Below are positions 1 through 14,200 of a DNA stretch of 64,000 bases, in pieces. Numbering within the stretch: the first letter of the stretch is position 1; each line of letters opens with the position of its first letter. The position numbers were made by a program, and so were the translations under genes. The stretch covers positions 372,001 through 436,000 of the forward strand of contig CALYLW010000345.1 of NCBI GenBank assembly GCA_944989445.1. Reading direction: 5' to 3'. The notes beneath the pieces were generated by a model. It ran no database searches. It saw nothing but the letters and a program-made list of their open reading frames with translations, and was not told the DNA's origin. The DNA comes from Ampullaceana balthica (lineage: Eukaryota; Mollusca; Gastropoda; Lymnaeidae).

Positions 1-480
1 AGGACAGTAAATACTACAGTACCTGGTGCACTAGGACAGTAAATACTACAGTACCTGGTGCACTAGGACAGTAAATACTACAGTACCTGGTGCACTAGGA
101 CAGTAAATACTACAGTACCTGGTGCACTAGGACAGTAAATACTACAGTACCTGGTGCACTAGGACAGTAAATACTACAGTACCTGGTGCACTAGGACAGT
201 AAATACTACAGTACCTGGTGCACTAGGACAGTAAATACTACAGTACCTGGTGTACTAGGACAGTAAATACTATAGTACCTGGTGTACTAGGACAGTAAAT
301 ACTACAGTACCTGGTGTACTAGGACAGTAAATACTACAGTACCTGTTGTATTAGGACAGTAAATACTACAGTACCTGGTGTACTAGGACAGTAAATACTA
401 CAGTACCTGGTGTACTAGGACAGTAAATACTACAGTACCTGGTGTACTAGGACAGTAAATACTACAGTACCTGGTGTACT
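1..480. repeat. 32-bp tandem array, 15 units
   Basis: Fifteen head-to-tail 32-bp units beginning aggacagtaaatactacagt fill exactly 480 bases. Units are nearly identical on the left, and single-base variants (tgcact to tgtact) appear from about base 250. The array continues off the left edge. It lies downstream of the last recognisable AASDH exon and merges into a related 46-bp array. Confidence 0.97.
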
Positions 481-823
481 AGGACAGTAAAGACAACTAT
501 TGACTTACTATAATTCCTGATGCACTCAGACATTAAAGACAACTATCAACTTACTACAGTTCCTGATGCAGTCAGACAGTAAAGACAACTATTGACTTAC
601 TATAATTCCTGATGTACTAGGACAGTAAAGACAACTATTGACTTACTACAATTCCTAATGCACTCAGACATTAAAGACAACTATCAACTCACTACAGTTC
701 CCGATGCACTCAGACAGTAAAGACAACTATTGACTCACTATAATTCCTGATGCAGTCAGACAGTAAAGACAACCATTGACTCACTATAATTCCTGATGCA
801 CTCAGACAGTAAAGACAACCATC
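481..823. repeat. 46-bp tandem array related to the 32-bp array
   Basis: About 7.5 units with a 46-bp period start near 483, 529, 575, 621, 667, 713, 759 and 805. Each looks like the 32-bp unit plus about 14 extra bases (gacaactattgact), so the two arrays share an ancestor. The right part overlaps the coding end of the AASDH gene on the minus strand. Confidence 0.95.
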
Positions 824-2282
824 AACACATCCCACAAGCAACGATTCCTTGCAGACGCAGAGAGATGAAAATATTGGCTTGCCTAAATCACAAGTCCACT
901 TGATTGAGCCAGTATCCTTTTGAATAGCAAAAGAAAATAACATGATATGAAAGAAGTATGCAAAATGCAAATTAATCTTCAAATTAATAAATAATATAAA
1001 CAAATGAAAAAATTATTCCAAAACTCCTCAATATGTCAATCAAATTTATAAAAGTTTTTTTTTAAAAGGGTTACTCATTCTCTTTCCCTGACACACAAAG
1101 TAATAATAATAAAAGTGGATTTTAAAATAAATATTCTGACAGTCTTACATTAAAGTCCAAAGTTTGAAATCATTACTGAGTATTTCTAAAGCTCAAATGA
1201 GTAAACAATGAATGAATTTTTTAATAACTAATTTATAACATTCCAACTAAGTCATGGAGCTCAGACCCAAGCAACTATTGTGCATATAGTAGAATTATTT
1301 AATAGCAATCAATGATTGCAGTATTGGAGTTTTCAAATGCATGTAGATAGATTTTAAGAGAATTCAATTTTCTCATGTACACAGTAGATAACTTTAAAAA
1401 AAAATATTTTTAAAAAGTATATTTTTTAAAATAAATATCTTTTAAACCAATATTATTTAATATATTATGTTAATCTAAGAATATTAATAGAAATTTGTAA
1501 TTTATAAGGTTTTATGCCCATTTAAAATGGGAGAGAACAGTTGAAGAACCAATTAGAGTTGTGTACTTTTTCCTAATACCTACAGCTGTTAATGCCATAA
1601 CTTTTCCACCTAATGTGGCTGCATACACCATGTACTGTCTCAGGTCGAGCACAGGGGAAGAGAACACACTGCCTCCATTTAGAGGAACCTCCCAGACACA
1701 ATGTTTGACCTTAGGAAGAAAAATAATATGTTTAAACAATAAAATTATCACAGACTTAAGCTAAATTTGGATCTAGAAAATTAATTAATTTTAATTTGTT
1801 AATATGTCTTTGTAAACTAATCTCCATTGGCTTACATTCAAGTCCAGACAGTAAACTGTGCCATCATGTGACCCACACACAATATGACCACTGGTCAGGT
1901 TCAGCACTGGGGAACACTTGACCATATCTCCTGTTGCAAAAGTCCATTCTATGTGGCCAGTTCTAGAATTGAGCACATAGATGCATCCGTCATAACAGCC
2001 TACAATGGAGAACATTTAGAAATTTTTTTTGACAGTTATGTTTCCTGACACAGACAGGCTCAGCAAGCTAACTCACCACGTAAACTCTGAAGAATCCACA
2101 CATACGCAAGCACAGCACTTACAATGAACCTACCTACCACAACTACAGAACCTTGAAGGTCACCACAGGCAGAAGATTCAATCCTATCTGGCAATGTCGT
2201 ACTCCACAGAGCCACACCTGTCTCAACATCAATGGCGCTGAACTGGCCAGAGTGTGAGCCAATGAAAGCCAAATTTTTGTCT
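710..2282 (-). CDS. AASDH: AASDH exons 12-15: PQQ-type beta-propeller and C-terminus
   Basis: Exons 2134-2282, 1836-1999, 1584-1709 and 710-916 encode repeated blades with the pattern G-x-x-D-G-x-x-Y-x-L-(x)n-G-x-x-x-W: GCYDGCIYVLNSRTGHIEWTF, GSHDGTVYCLDLN, AATLGGKVMALTA and VGCVDGCLYCLSASG. The last blade is followed by about 26 residues encoded by the 46-bp tandem array and a TGA at 710-712. A potential donor (gtgagt) right after the last blade could instead splice to an exon off the left edge, so the final residues are uncertain. Confidence 0.82.
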
Positions 2283-5200
2283 CTAGAGACATGGGATGAG
2301 ATGTGGTAGAAAATCATGTTGCATTTGCACAGTCAAAGTAAAACTCAATGTTTATTAAATCTAATGAGTCCTGCGTTTTAATTACTAAGCAGTTAATTTT
2401 CTGTGTTTATATTTACACTACAAATAGTTTATATATAAACAAAATCGTGTAATTATAATACAACTGATCAAGCCGATTTCTGACGGATGAAATTGATAAC
2501 TTACTGATATTCCAGAACTAGAGGGGACCCATCCACACATTTCCCTGTGTTGTAAGCCCACCTCATCCTGAGGCCTTTATTTCTTGTCTTGTCCCACCTG
2601 CCAACAATCTCTGAGTTCTCTGACAAGTAATCACTCAGTGAGTCTTTCACTGGTGGCCCAAGCCTGGCTGTTTGGGAGCTCACCAACAGAGGGTTGGATG
2701 AAGTGCCTGCAGCATCAAAACTCTGCTGGATGACTGTGCAGGGTTCCCACTCACTGTGGGCTTCTCTGTTTTTACTCTTCTGTTCACGAGGACAAGAATC
2801 CACAATGACACGCCCCCTGGATATCATCCTCCTCAATTCTATTACAGGTTGTTTGAGCTCTGAGAGAAAATGCAGACCACTGGCATGTTCTGTTTGAACC
2901 GTCTTATTAATGTCTTGAATTTGGTGGCTGTTCAAAGGTCTTAGATCAGTCTCCTGACCTGAGTCATTCTCAATTAATTTCAGCACTTTTTCTTTAGGTG
3001 AAAAGTTTATGCCAAGAGAATCGGGTGCATCTCTTTTGTTGTGGGCAACAACGGTTTTAAATTCCTTTAACCTTTTTCTGGACACATTGTCTTTCACATT
3101 GTTAGATTCAGTACTTGACTCATGAGCTGCAGAAGCTCCACTGCTAATTCCCCTGTCATCCACTTCAAAAATTCTTTTTTTGTTACTTACATCTTGGAGA
3201 CATGAATCAAGCTTGCTGACAAAATCAATCAATGTCCTGTTGACTAGAATGTCAAACAGCTGTGTTAAGTTGATGCCAGTGAACAAGTTTTCCAAATGAT
3301 TTATGACTCTCACCGCACCCAGTGAATTTCCGCCAAGAGATATAAAGTTGTCACTGGGGTCCATTCTTGTTACACCAGGAAGACATGTCTGCAGGGAGCG
3401 TGGAAATAGTTATATAAAACACATGAGAAAGATAATTTTGTATATAAAACACATGAGAAATATAATTTTTTATATAAAACACATGAGAAATATAAATTTT
3501 TATATAAAACACATGAGAAATATAATTTTGTATATAAAACACATGAGAAATATAATTTTTTATATAAAACACATGAGAAATATAATTTTTTATATAAAAC
3601 ACATGAGAAATATAATTTTTTATATAAAACACATGAGAAATATAATTTGTCCAGGCTCAACTCAAAATTATGGGACTTCAGCACAAAGATATATTCAATC
3701 AGTTATTTCTTTGCATTTATAAAAATATTCAATTATTTCTCCCCATAATTATTATTCTGAAGCGAAATTAACTTGGGAGCTTGCCAAGATACCATTAAAT
3801 TAAACATCTTCTTTGTAGGCAATCACAATTGAGAATTAATATTTCTTTTTATTTCTGAAATATGTATATATATAAAATGTAAACACTCACTAACTGTTAG
3901 GGATAAATAACACTAAGAGATAAATAACACTAAGAAGACTGTTAAATATCAACCAGTCTCAAGTCTCTATGGGGAACTTACCATCCATAAATCTTTTGCC
4001 AATAAAAAAGGATTTTGTGAAGCAAACTTCGCTTGATCCTTCATTTCATTTTCAGCCAGGGAGATCAACTTTCGTTTGTCCAGCTTTGCTGCATCATGAG
4101 TAAAAACAAATAATGACAATTGTCATAGCTAAGAGGAAGTCATGCAAGACTTGCACATAGACATGAGAGCGATACTATCACAAGTGAAGCTAGCTGAAGC
4201 TTATATACTGACCGTGTTTTGTCACAGGAAATACACCTGTCACTTTGACAAATAAGTCCGGCATGTAGTAACTGGGCAGACCTTCTGACAATTTTTCCCC
4301 CAAAGTTTTCTTGACATAAGCCCATTCTATTGCTGAGTTCAGAGTAGTTTGGTTGCTGTGGGAATGATGGGCAATGGTTTGACCACTGCGGTGAACTTTG
4401 CCCTCTGCTAGGTCATCTTGTCCCATTAATATAAACGCAATCAGTTGAGGGCTTTTAAATAAAACTCTACAGTCAGCAACGCCATCCAGAGACTTAACAA
4501 CCTGTAAAAATAACAAGGAAATAACGACTTGAATTTCATCAATAGCAAATTTAATTCCACCAAGACAATTTTATTTTGAAACACCAGTGGGTAAAAGTTT
4601 ATGGGATCCTAGAGCAGAATGAATTTTAGTAATACTTGCGAATACAAGAATAGCAATTCTTAAATTGTTAGTCATAACAATTTAACACTGAAATCTTAAA
4701 TACTAACAAACCCTTAAAATCATTGTTAAATGCTTTTTGATTAGGAATTTATTCTTTTCAATCAAGAAATGTCAACATTAAATTTAAAGACTTTGAAAAT
4801 TTAAGCTAAGTTTTGAAAATGACACTGCAGTGAGTTTTTTTGACTAGCAATACTAGCATGGAGAATTAGCGCTATAGATAAATAAACCATCATCAACATT
4901 ATTTAAGCTATGCTTTGAATTTGGGTTGTATTGTTATTTTGATTGGTCCTTTGAGCAAATATTTGCAAATCAAAAAACCAACTTTGAACAGAGGACCACG
5001 TTACAAAAAACTCAAAAGGAAAAGATTCAGTTTTATTAAACAAATAAAATACTAACAAAAGTTGTTGTCCATTGTGTCATTAAATAATTCAATCCAAAAC
5101 CCCCCAAAAAAAACCAACAACAAACAAACACACAAAAAAGCTACTGCTAATAAACATTTTTTTACTTAACTTACCAGCCTCTAAAAAATCTCTTAAAAAA

Positions 5201-8200
5201 AATAAACAAAAAACACCCCTACATTAAATTACAGTGGTGCCTCGGTATACGTCTGCTTTGGTTTAAGTCCAACTTGGTAAACGTCCTGTTTGGACGTGTA
5301 ACATATTGCTTGGTATATGACCTTTGTTTGGAATACGAACTTTTTTGGAATACAACCTGCGAGCTAGAACTTGTATGGGGTCATCCATTAATGGCTTCAT
5401 GTGATTTTGGCCCATTCCTCCCCCCCCCCTCGACACAAAAATTTATCCCTCTCCCCTCAAATTGTGAGTCAAAATGACACATCACAGCATACGTAACTTG
5501 TAGGAATGATACTACATGTTTCTCAAGTGTGTTATAATGGAAGTTGCTATCATACAGTGAAAGACTCACCCACTAAATATATTATCATGTGATTTTATGT
5601 ATTCCTCGTAAATTATGAGTAAATTCACTTAACATGAGGTCTAAGAAGGTTAATGAGAGGGGCCAAGCAACTAAAAAATATGGTTAGGATCACCAGGGAG
5701 TTGAAGAAAAAAAGAGATTGTTTTAAAGGATGAAATTGGAGTGCATGTCTGGAACAAGTTGCAGCATACCAAACAGGGAGATCGACAATTTCTTTGATTG
5801 TGAATAACAAAGACTTTATTAAATGGGGAAAAAAATCGATTAAAAAACAAAGATCAGGGACATTAGAGCAAGATGAAAAATTGCTTTTGATCTGGATACT
5901 AGGAAAACAGAAAAAAAATTGTCTAAGTTCTTTTTACTATGAATTTTAGTATTAAGCAGTGTTTAAATTATTTTATACAAGCACGTCAATAAATGTATAA
6001 TATGCAAATAACATAGTGATTTTTTTCTATGGGAACGGATTAATCATTTTCCCTCTATTTCTTATAGAAAAAATATGTTTGGTTTACACCCAATTTGGTA
6101 CACGTCCAAGGGTCTGGAACGGATTAAGGACGTTAACCGAGGTTCCACTGTATGTCTTACCTCTTCAATGGCCATCAGGTTGAGACGTTTTCCAAACCTT
6201 TTAACTTGTTCATCTCGACGACCGATATAAACAATGCTGCCATCGTCATTGAGTCTACCCAGGTCCCCAGAATTCCTCCAGACAACGTTTTCTGACCTAT
6301 GAATTCCATCTTCCCATATGTCTCTGCCAGCAGGGTAGTCTTCATCATCAATGTAACATATTCTCTCAGAGCTTCCTGTTCATTGATGATATTTACATTT
6401 AATAATAAATATCTTGAAATTATCTATTTATGTATCTCACATAAAAAGAAATATTCAAAAGTTTTTATTTCTTTTAAAACAAGAATATTAATCAACACTT
6501 CTTTATCTCTAGTTTTCATCAGTACTGTGCAGCAGTTGCTCTCATTTATACAAAAATACTTTTCTTAAATCAACTGAGAAGAATGATATTCTGATTATTT
6601 AAACTAAATACTGCTCTAAGAACTGGACATGTATCTATGTTACACCCTAAATGAAATAATATACCAGTAAAGGGTCAGTGTGTAACAGTTTGAGGAATCC
6701 TGGCCTAAAGTTGTCTTGTCTTATCTATACAGACGCTCCTTCTAGCTCCTTCTATACAGAAGATTATTGCGTCCACAGACCATGCCGGTCTGTTGGCAAG
6801 TGATGCAGCACTCACAGGCCACAGCTACGAGGGTTCCAGGCATTACCCATCCGCCTTTGTTTCCCTTACTAGTGTTAGGTACCCATTTGAAGCTGTGTGA
6901 ACTCAGGGACACCCTTGGCCCCGGGAACAAATCCCTGCCTTCACATGGATTCGAACCCGTGAGAATCGGTATGCCAGCCGAGCGCGCATGCCACTCGACC
7001 ACCGAGATTTAATAACAAAGCAGTGTTCCCTGAACTATGCAGCCTACAAAACTAAATTATACCAAGGGATCTTCTGAAAATGTTTGTAAGATTCCTAAAA
7101 CATTTCTAATTTCAACTGTTGTTGATTAAATTTTTTCTTAACTTTTCTGTTAATTGTTAAGTGATGCATAGGAGATATGAATTCAGTAGCTCAGATTTAC
7201 CATACAGTCCATTTTTAAAGTTAAGATTTATTTATAAGTACAATGAAAATTAATCTGTACCAGAAGCATTAGTCCTATAAAGTAACTAAAATTAAATTTG
7301 AGCCAAAAAGATTAAGTTTCTTTACAATGTGATACCCAATAAAATGTGAGCGAATAAAAAAAGAGTTTTCACTGGTTTCAGATTATTATGGCAAACATTT
7401 AATTTTTATTACCTATCCATATTTCCTCTTCTTCTTCTCCACAGTTCTTCTTCAGTTTGATTTCAGTTTGATCCAATGATTTTCCTATAGAAGGTGGTTC
7501 ATTACTAGCCCTGAATTGTGAAGATTTATATTTGTGTTTTTTATACAGCAAGAATGAAAAGCAAAAAATAATATACAAAAATAAACATAAAAATATAAGT
7601 AAAACAGCAACATTTGTTATGGACATTTTTCCTTTTCTTCTCAAATCCAAAGACTAGAGTTTCTTAGAGCCCATGGATTAAATTCACCAAAATCCAAGAG
7701 ATTAAAGTTTGATACAACCCAAATTTTAAAGCCTGCTGTGGCTGAATTCAAAAAGAAATTATCTCTCAGATGTAATGATTTAGGATGGATTGTGAGAGAG
7801 ACCTATTAAACAAAATTCCTTATTTTCCCAACAAGAAATGAAAAAGAAAAAGCAATACATGTAGTTGCATTTTTTAAAAAGTTTAGTTATTAAAAAGCTT
7901 GTTTAGTTATAGAATACTACATTCAAAATCCTGGCATGGAGGGGTAAAAAAATAATGCAATCAACATACAATATACAAACATTTTAATGCAATAATATTT
8001 TTTACAAACTATAAACTTTCTAGTGAGTTGACATTAATGCATCCATATCATCATACTATGTATAATCAAATAAAATACAAAATACACAAACAAATTGTGC
8101 AATGAAAACAATAAATTTGAGCTTTATTTTTAGACTGATACGACAGTAAACGTTTTCATTGTTTTCATTGCACAATTTGTTTGTGTATTTTGTATTTTAT

Positions 8201-11200
8201 TTAAAAGCTTTATTGCAGTCCCATTCTATATGATGTATGTATAATCAAGTCATTTCATGAAAATAATACATTTTATTTAATCATATAACTTTTTGGGGAA
8301 ATGTTCAATTATACTTTTCGAAATCTTTCTTGCAGTGTTAAATAAATCTGGAATTTTTCCAAATGATTGCTTGAAACTCTCATGAATTTTAAGCAGTTTT
8401 AATTGTCCAGAGTCCATTGAACAGGGCCCAATTAACAGTTTGTCTATCTGTTGATAACAGAAAGATATAAATGAGACCAAAATTATTTTCTTTTTTTTTC
8501 TAACCCTAACCAACACAGAAAAATTATAAAAAAGCGTACACATATCTTTGAATGTCCACATGATGACAGGTGGCCCAGCAGGAAACCTCTGTGATGCCAT
8601 ACAGGTTGTAGAACTGGGTCTTTTTGTTGTCTTTATGGAGCCACATCGTTATTTCTGCACTGCTGGGGAAAGGTTCACCTCCAAGTGCAAGAATTCTGAG
8701 ATTTGATGCAGGCCCCAGCAATGTGTTTTGGAGATTTGAAGGTGCAATCGTTCTTATAAGACTAGGTGTGGCCTGTTTTTAAAGAAAAAAAAATCTTTTT
8801 ATGCAGCAGCAATAATAGTTCCTGACTACCTAAAATTTTCCAAAACATCTTGTACTTGGTCATGCTTGACAACATCTAATATAAAATATTTTAATATTAC
8901 CTGCATAACAGAAACAGCTTGTTGGTTGTGTATGACATCTAGAAGTTTCTTTGGTCTGAGTTTCAGCTCTTCAGCAACAATCAATAGACAGGCTCCAGCG
9001 GAGAGTGTACAAAATATGTCAATGATGCTGGGGTCGAAGGTCAGGGGGGAGGTTAGTAATACTTTATCACCAGGAACAAGGTGAAAAGTTTCACTGTAGG
9101 AAATATTTTTTTTAAAATCTTATCTTTTTCAAATACAAAGCAATTACTTTTTAAATATTTTAATTAAGACTTGATAAAATAAATTAATTTAGAGAATTAA
9201 ATACATTAATAGTGGAAATATATTTTTAAAATATGAAAGCTTACTTTTTTAAATCTTTGGATTAAAATGCTCATATTCTCAAGAAGCTATAGTTAAATGT
9301 ATAAATTAAAATGATAAAAAAAGGAAAATAAATTGAAACTCCTCTGGTTTAATAAATATGTAATATATTAGTAACATTAATTTGATTAATTTGTAACTTA
9401 TGTTGTGTCAAGTACTCTTGTCTTCTCCCATCTTTTTCTGTGACTAATAATACTTTTTAATATTTATGTGATAAGATCATTAGCCCAAAAATGAACTTAA
9501 CAATCAGAATGACAGAAAAATAATATGGTTTAAATAGTTGATGCAAATTCTATATCAAAAGAGTAATTAGAAGGCATGAAAAAATGTATCTAAAAAAAAT
9601 AAAGATAACCAATCATCATTTTCATTATATAATGTTTCATTTTCTTAATTTGAAAAAAAATAGTAACTGCATTTTAAAAGTTAACATTTATAATTCATCC
9701 ACTTAAAAAAGAGGGGGTCCAATTTTTAGAGAGGAGGAACCTATTTTTTTAAAAGATAAAATTAATAACCAATTAAAAATTTATGTTGTAATTCAAAATT
9801 AGAATTTTGTTTCTTTTAAATGTATTCACTGATCTCCCTTCAAGCGTCATTTTTATCTCTTCGAAAAATATGTCTTAAAAATTCTTATTTTAAATTATAT
9901 TATTACAGTCAAGGTGTCAACACCTACCACAAATTAATTATGTTAGGTACAATGCAGCTATGTGGAACCTTGACAACTTTGGGGGTGCTCGTTGTGCCTG
10001 ATGTTGTAATGCAGTAGGCAAGGTCAAGTTTCTCAAATAAACATGATTGTTGTGAACTTGTCTGTAATTTGATGGCCTTGAGGCCATAGGAAGCCAATGT
10101 TTCAGACGTAACTTCAACTCCATTCAGCTGAGCAATCAAAGGTGAGAACTTCTGCCAGATTACAATTTAAACTTTCTTTAAAACAAGTGCAGCCACTATA
10201 GCAAAGGATTTAATTTTTTTTAAATTTCTCAATAGTACAGTTATAATGTACAGTAGCCTAGGTTAATCTAGCCATATGATTGATTATAAAGTAAAATAGT
10301 GACCTGACTAGAACTAAAAAATTTTTTGGATGCCTCAATTTGTTCCTTTCTCTTTTTATTTACATTTTTAATATTTCCTTCTTAATGGTAATTATATAAA
10401 ATGAGCAGTGCATATTAAAATAGGCCAATTGGAATCATATTTATTTTAAGAATGCAATAAATGTCACACACTGTTTGGAAATTCTAAAGTTGTTATTTTT
10501 TAAATGCCTTCACTAAATTTGAATGGTAATATATTAAAAGATGTTGAGCTCACTGTTTGAAATTTTGAGTGCATAATGATCCATGAAGCCCCAACATTGT
10601 TCAATGCTTTTGTTGTGTAACTAATTCCTTCTACACTGATGGGTTGGAAAGCACAAGAACATGACAAAAGCCTAAATAAAAGGAGATGCAAGAATTAACT
10701 AACATTGATAGATAGCCAAAAAACTTCAGTTAAATTTAAAATTTGCAATATATGTGTACACAGTGTGTTTACGTAATGAAAGAAAGATAAATAAACATTA
10801 CTAGAGAATAAAAAAAATATGAAAGAATATACCCAAGAAGTATAGATGGAATTTCCAGACACTCTTCTAAGCATACAGCTACAATCTGGTTTTTCATTTG
10901 TAGTCTTTCAAAACACATTTTAAGCTTTAAGAAGGAAATAAATTAAAAATGTATCAATTTATTATAAATAATCAGTTACATAAAATACTTAAAAATGACT
11001 TAATAGCCTGTCCAAACACCCAGTGACCTTATTAGAGACAATGTATTGTTTCAAACCATGTGTAAAAACCCTTTAATACAAATAATAAAAGTTGTAACCT
11101 GATAATGTCAAATGGTAAGTTTGACCATCTCCTACCAAGCGCGTCCTGAGGCGGTGGATAGAGGAAAGACCTTTGAGATATAAAGGTTAGCCGTGAATAT

Positions 11201-14200
11201 TGAATAAGCGGCCGCGGACCAACTGGTTTGCTGTCGTGGAGGGTGAGGTGGGGTATCCCGTGGTAAGGATACTCTTTAAAAAATGCTTCATAAACCCAAG
11301 GAAATGACTGCAAAAAGCGAACATAGAGCGCTCAAACTCTAAACCCAGTCAGATGAGGCCGTCAGCTAGGGATAGCAATTCATCTAGGAGAGAAAACTCC
11401 AAAAAAAAATCAACTGCTGCCTTGCAGATGGTCTTGGCTGACCAAAGGCTATGGAAGCACATCCAGAAAAACAGCAGGCTGAAGTCGGAGACCACGGGCC
11501 AATTGGCACAAAACTCGTCTGCACGCAAAACTCAAAATGATGGAGGATACTTCGAATTGGAGAAAGTGAAATGTGCCCCTGCGGGATAGCTGCGGAAAAT
11601 GGGGAACATGTTCTCCAAAACTGCCCTCTGTACCACCATACCCGGACAGACATATGGCCCCAGGAAGCTACCCTCGATGACAAACTCTATGGTGGACTGG
11701 ACCAACTGACAGCTACAGCGCAGTTCATCACAAATATAGGACTTGCTGTCTAAATCCTCTATCAAAAGATTTTGAGAACGAAGAAGAAGAAGAAGAAGAA
11801 GAAAATGGTAAGTGTCTACCACCAAATCATATAAAATGTGTTTACTTAATCTATTCCTTCGAGGTCCATTCATTAAATGTAATTAAATTAAAAATAATTT
11901 TTTTAATTTGCCTATTATAAAATACTTGCGTTTATAATTTTGGCTCCTTGACTCTCTAACTAAACCCAATCACAGTGATACCAAAATAAATTATAATTTT
12001 AAATATCTAAAAGAGCTTTACACAAAGAAATACTAATATTTTCTATGAATTCTATACTAATATTTTCTATGAATTCTATTTTAAAGGGATGAAGCATCTT
12101 TCGCCTGATCTTAATGATAATTGGCAATTAGTTTTTGAACTTAGAAGAATTGTTGTTTTATATTTTACTACTTCTATCAAGCTGTTTTAGGAAATGATTA
12201 ATAGTTTAAACCTTATTTCTTGTATGAGTTGTTAATGTTTACTGTTTCACATACACCTTTAAGAGGTCCTGTATTTCAATAATGACAATAATGATATACG
12301 AATGCATTATGAATTAGATGAGTAAAATACCAAAATGTAAAGACTGCAATAGTAACATGCAATATTCCCTCTTGTTGCACAGAATCCATTTTTGTGCAAA
12401 ATTTAATACCCCAAAAACACAGATATTAAATTATTCTTATCAGAATTTTCAGATATCTGCGTGGCCATGCATCTACAAAGGAACATGGGTAATGTGTAAA
12501 ATCAGACCTGTGCTTGGGTACCGCAACACTTGTGAGCCTCAGAAATTTAAGAGGCCTAAAGTTAAGATTCATACAAATTTAATAGAAATAACTTACAGTG
12601 GTAGGGGGCTGTATAGCATCATGCTACTGCTCAGTAATAATTAACACTTTTCTTTTAATTTATGAAACAAGGCTACATTAGATATTAATATTTGGCACCA
12701 TTTTGCTTTTATTTAGACTTCAAGTGTTGAAATTTATACTTTATACACGATATCCACACGTTAAGAAACATATTAAGGGAGATAATGGAAAATAAGAGAT
12801 TTTCTAGTAATGGATCCCCTACCCTTGTCACAAAAATGCTAGCCAACCTGTTTTTTGTAATTAATTATTGTAATTTTAACTTCCTGCTCAGTCTCATAGT
12901 GCAATCTCAGATTAGGGAAAGTCAAATGAGATCGGCTTATCAATGTGTTTCAAATTACAACATCTATGCATGAGCGATACTGTAATTGGAAACTAATAGT
13001 AATTAATAGTAATAGCACTAATGTAAAATTAAAACATAAATTATAATGAAATGCAAATGATAAGTGGCCATAGTAATAGAGCATTAGCCTAAACTTAAAG
13101 ACTAAATGGTAATTGGACTCATACTCATCATGGTCATGATGACTCGCATTTAAATGATTTTAAAATTCCAGAGTGGACAGAGGTTTTTTGTCCTTTCAGG
13201 GTTTTCCTGACTTAATTGAAACTGCTAGTATTAATTATAATTAATAGTACAGTCGGAACTCCTTAAGTTGAGCTTCCCTAAGTCGAAAACCTCCCTTTAT
13301 CGAAATAATTTTAGGTCCCGGGCAAATTCCATAAGACTAATATATTGTAGATCTCCTTAACTTGAAGATTTTTGGCTTCCAATCTCCCTTAGTCAAATTT
13401 TCCAAGGCGTTTGGGTTATTATTCTGGGGTGACATTTCAGAACACATATTCCGTAGACCCACTTAAACTTAAACGGATGCAAATTCTTATCTTAGTGCAT
13501 TCCATAAAGGATTAAGCGACTCTTGCAAGAACCAAAAATGACCAAGGCAAGAAAAAGGAGTGGTAACTAATTTGCGTCCCTTTGCTGCATGCTGTAACTC
13601 TTTTAAAAAATAAAAATCTTACTTTCCCCATCCCACTGTGGAGGGAGTAAAGTGGGGGAGGAGAGGGAAGGTGTCTTCTCTCACAGACTTGTGTTGGTAC
13701 GTCAAAGCAAGTTGGCTTCCTTCATATGAAACACCAGACACCGCCTCTCATTCTTGTCAAGCCTTCTAGCCGGTATGGATGTTCCCCCCCACCCCCCCTC
13801 AATATCAACATTGTCCTTGATTAATCTGCGCCATTTTCTCTAACTCAAAAACTCTGTAAGTCGATTTTTTTTTCGGGTCCCTTTTAGTTCAACTTAGAGA
13901 GGTCTGACTGTATTTATCATTTTTATGATTATATTAATATTTTTATACCAATATTTTATATATGTAAGCTATAGGTTAGTCCTTGCCTTATAATTTAATT
14001 AGAGTAGACTGAGTAGTGAGCAGTAGTAGAGTTCAGTGAATCAGAATCAGTGTTCAGTTAGTAGTAATAGTAGTAACATAAATCAGAACAAGATAGCAAA
14101 ATTTTACAAAAAGACCTAGATGAATTGATAAAATGGGAAACTAACTGGGAGTATGAGTTTCCACCCAAAAAAGTGTCAACCGTTAAGAGTAACAAAGAAA

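Noticed and set aside
1..823. CRISPR-like array
   Set aside because: Units are contiguous with no unique spacers and the context is eukaryotic; it is a satellite.
3303..3722. Open frames of 93-139 codons on both strands with repeated YIKHMRN or YISHVF
   Set aside because: They are translations of the 30-bp minisatellite and part of the AASDH exon 11 region in the wrong frame; repeat length divisible by three keeps them open.
12318..12973. Small open frames in AASDH intron 1
   Set aside because: No similarity, no splice fit with AASDH (opposite strand), composition like the surrounding intron.
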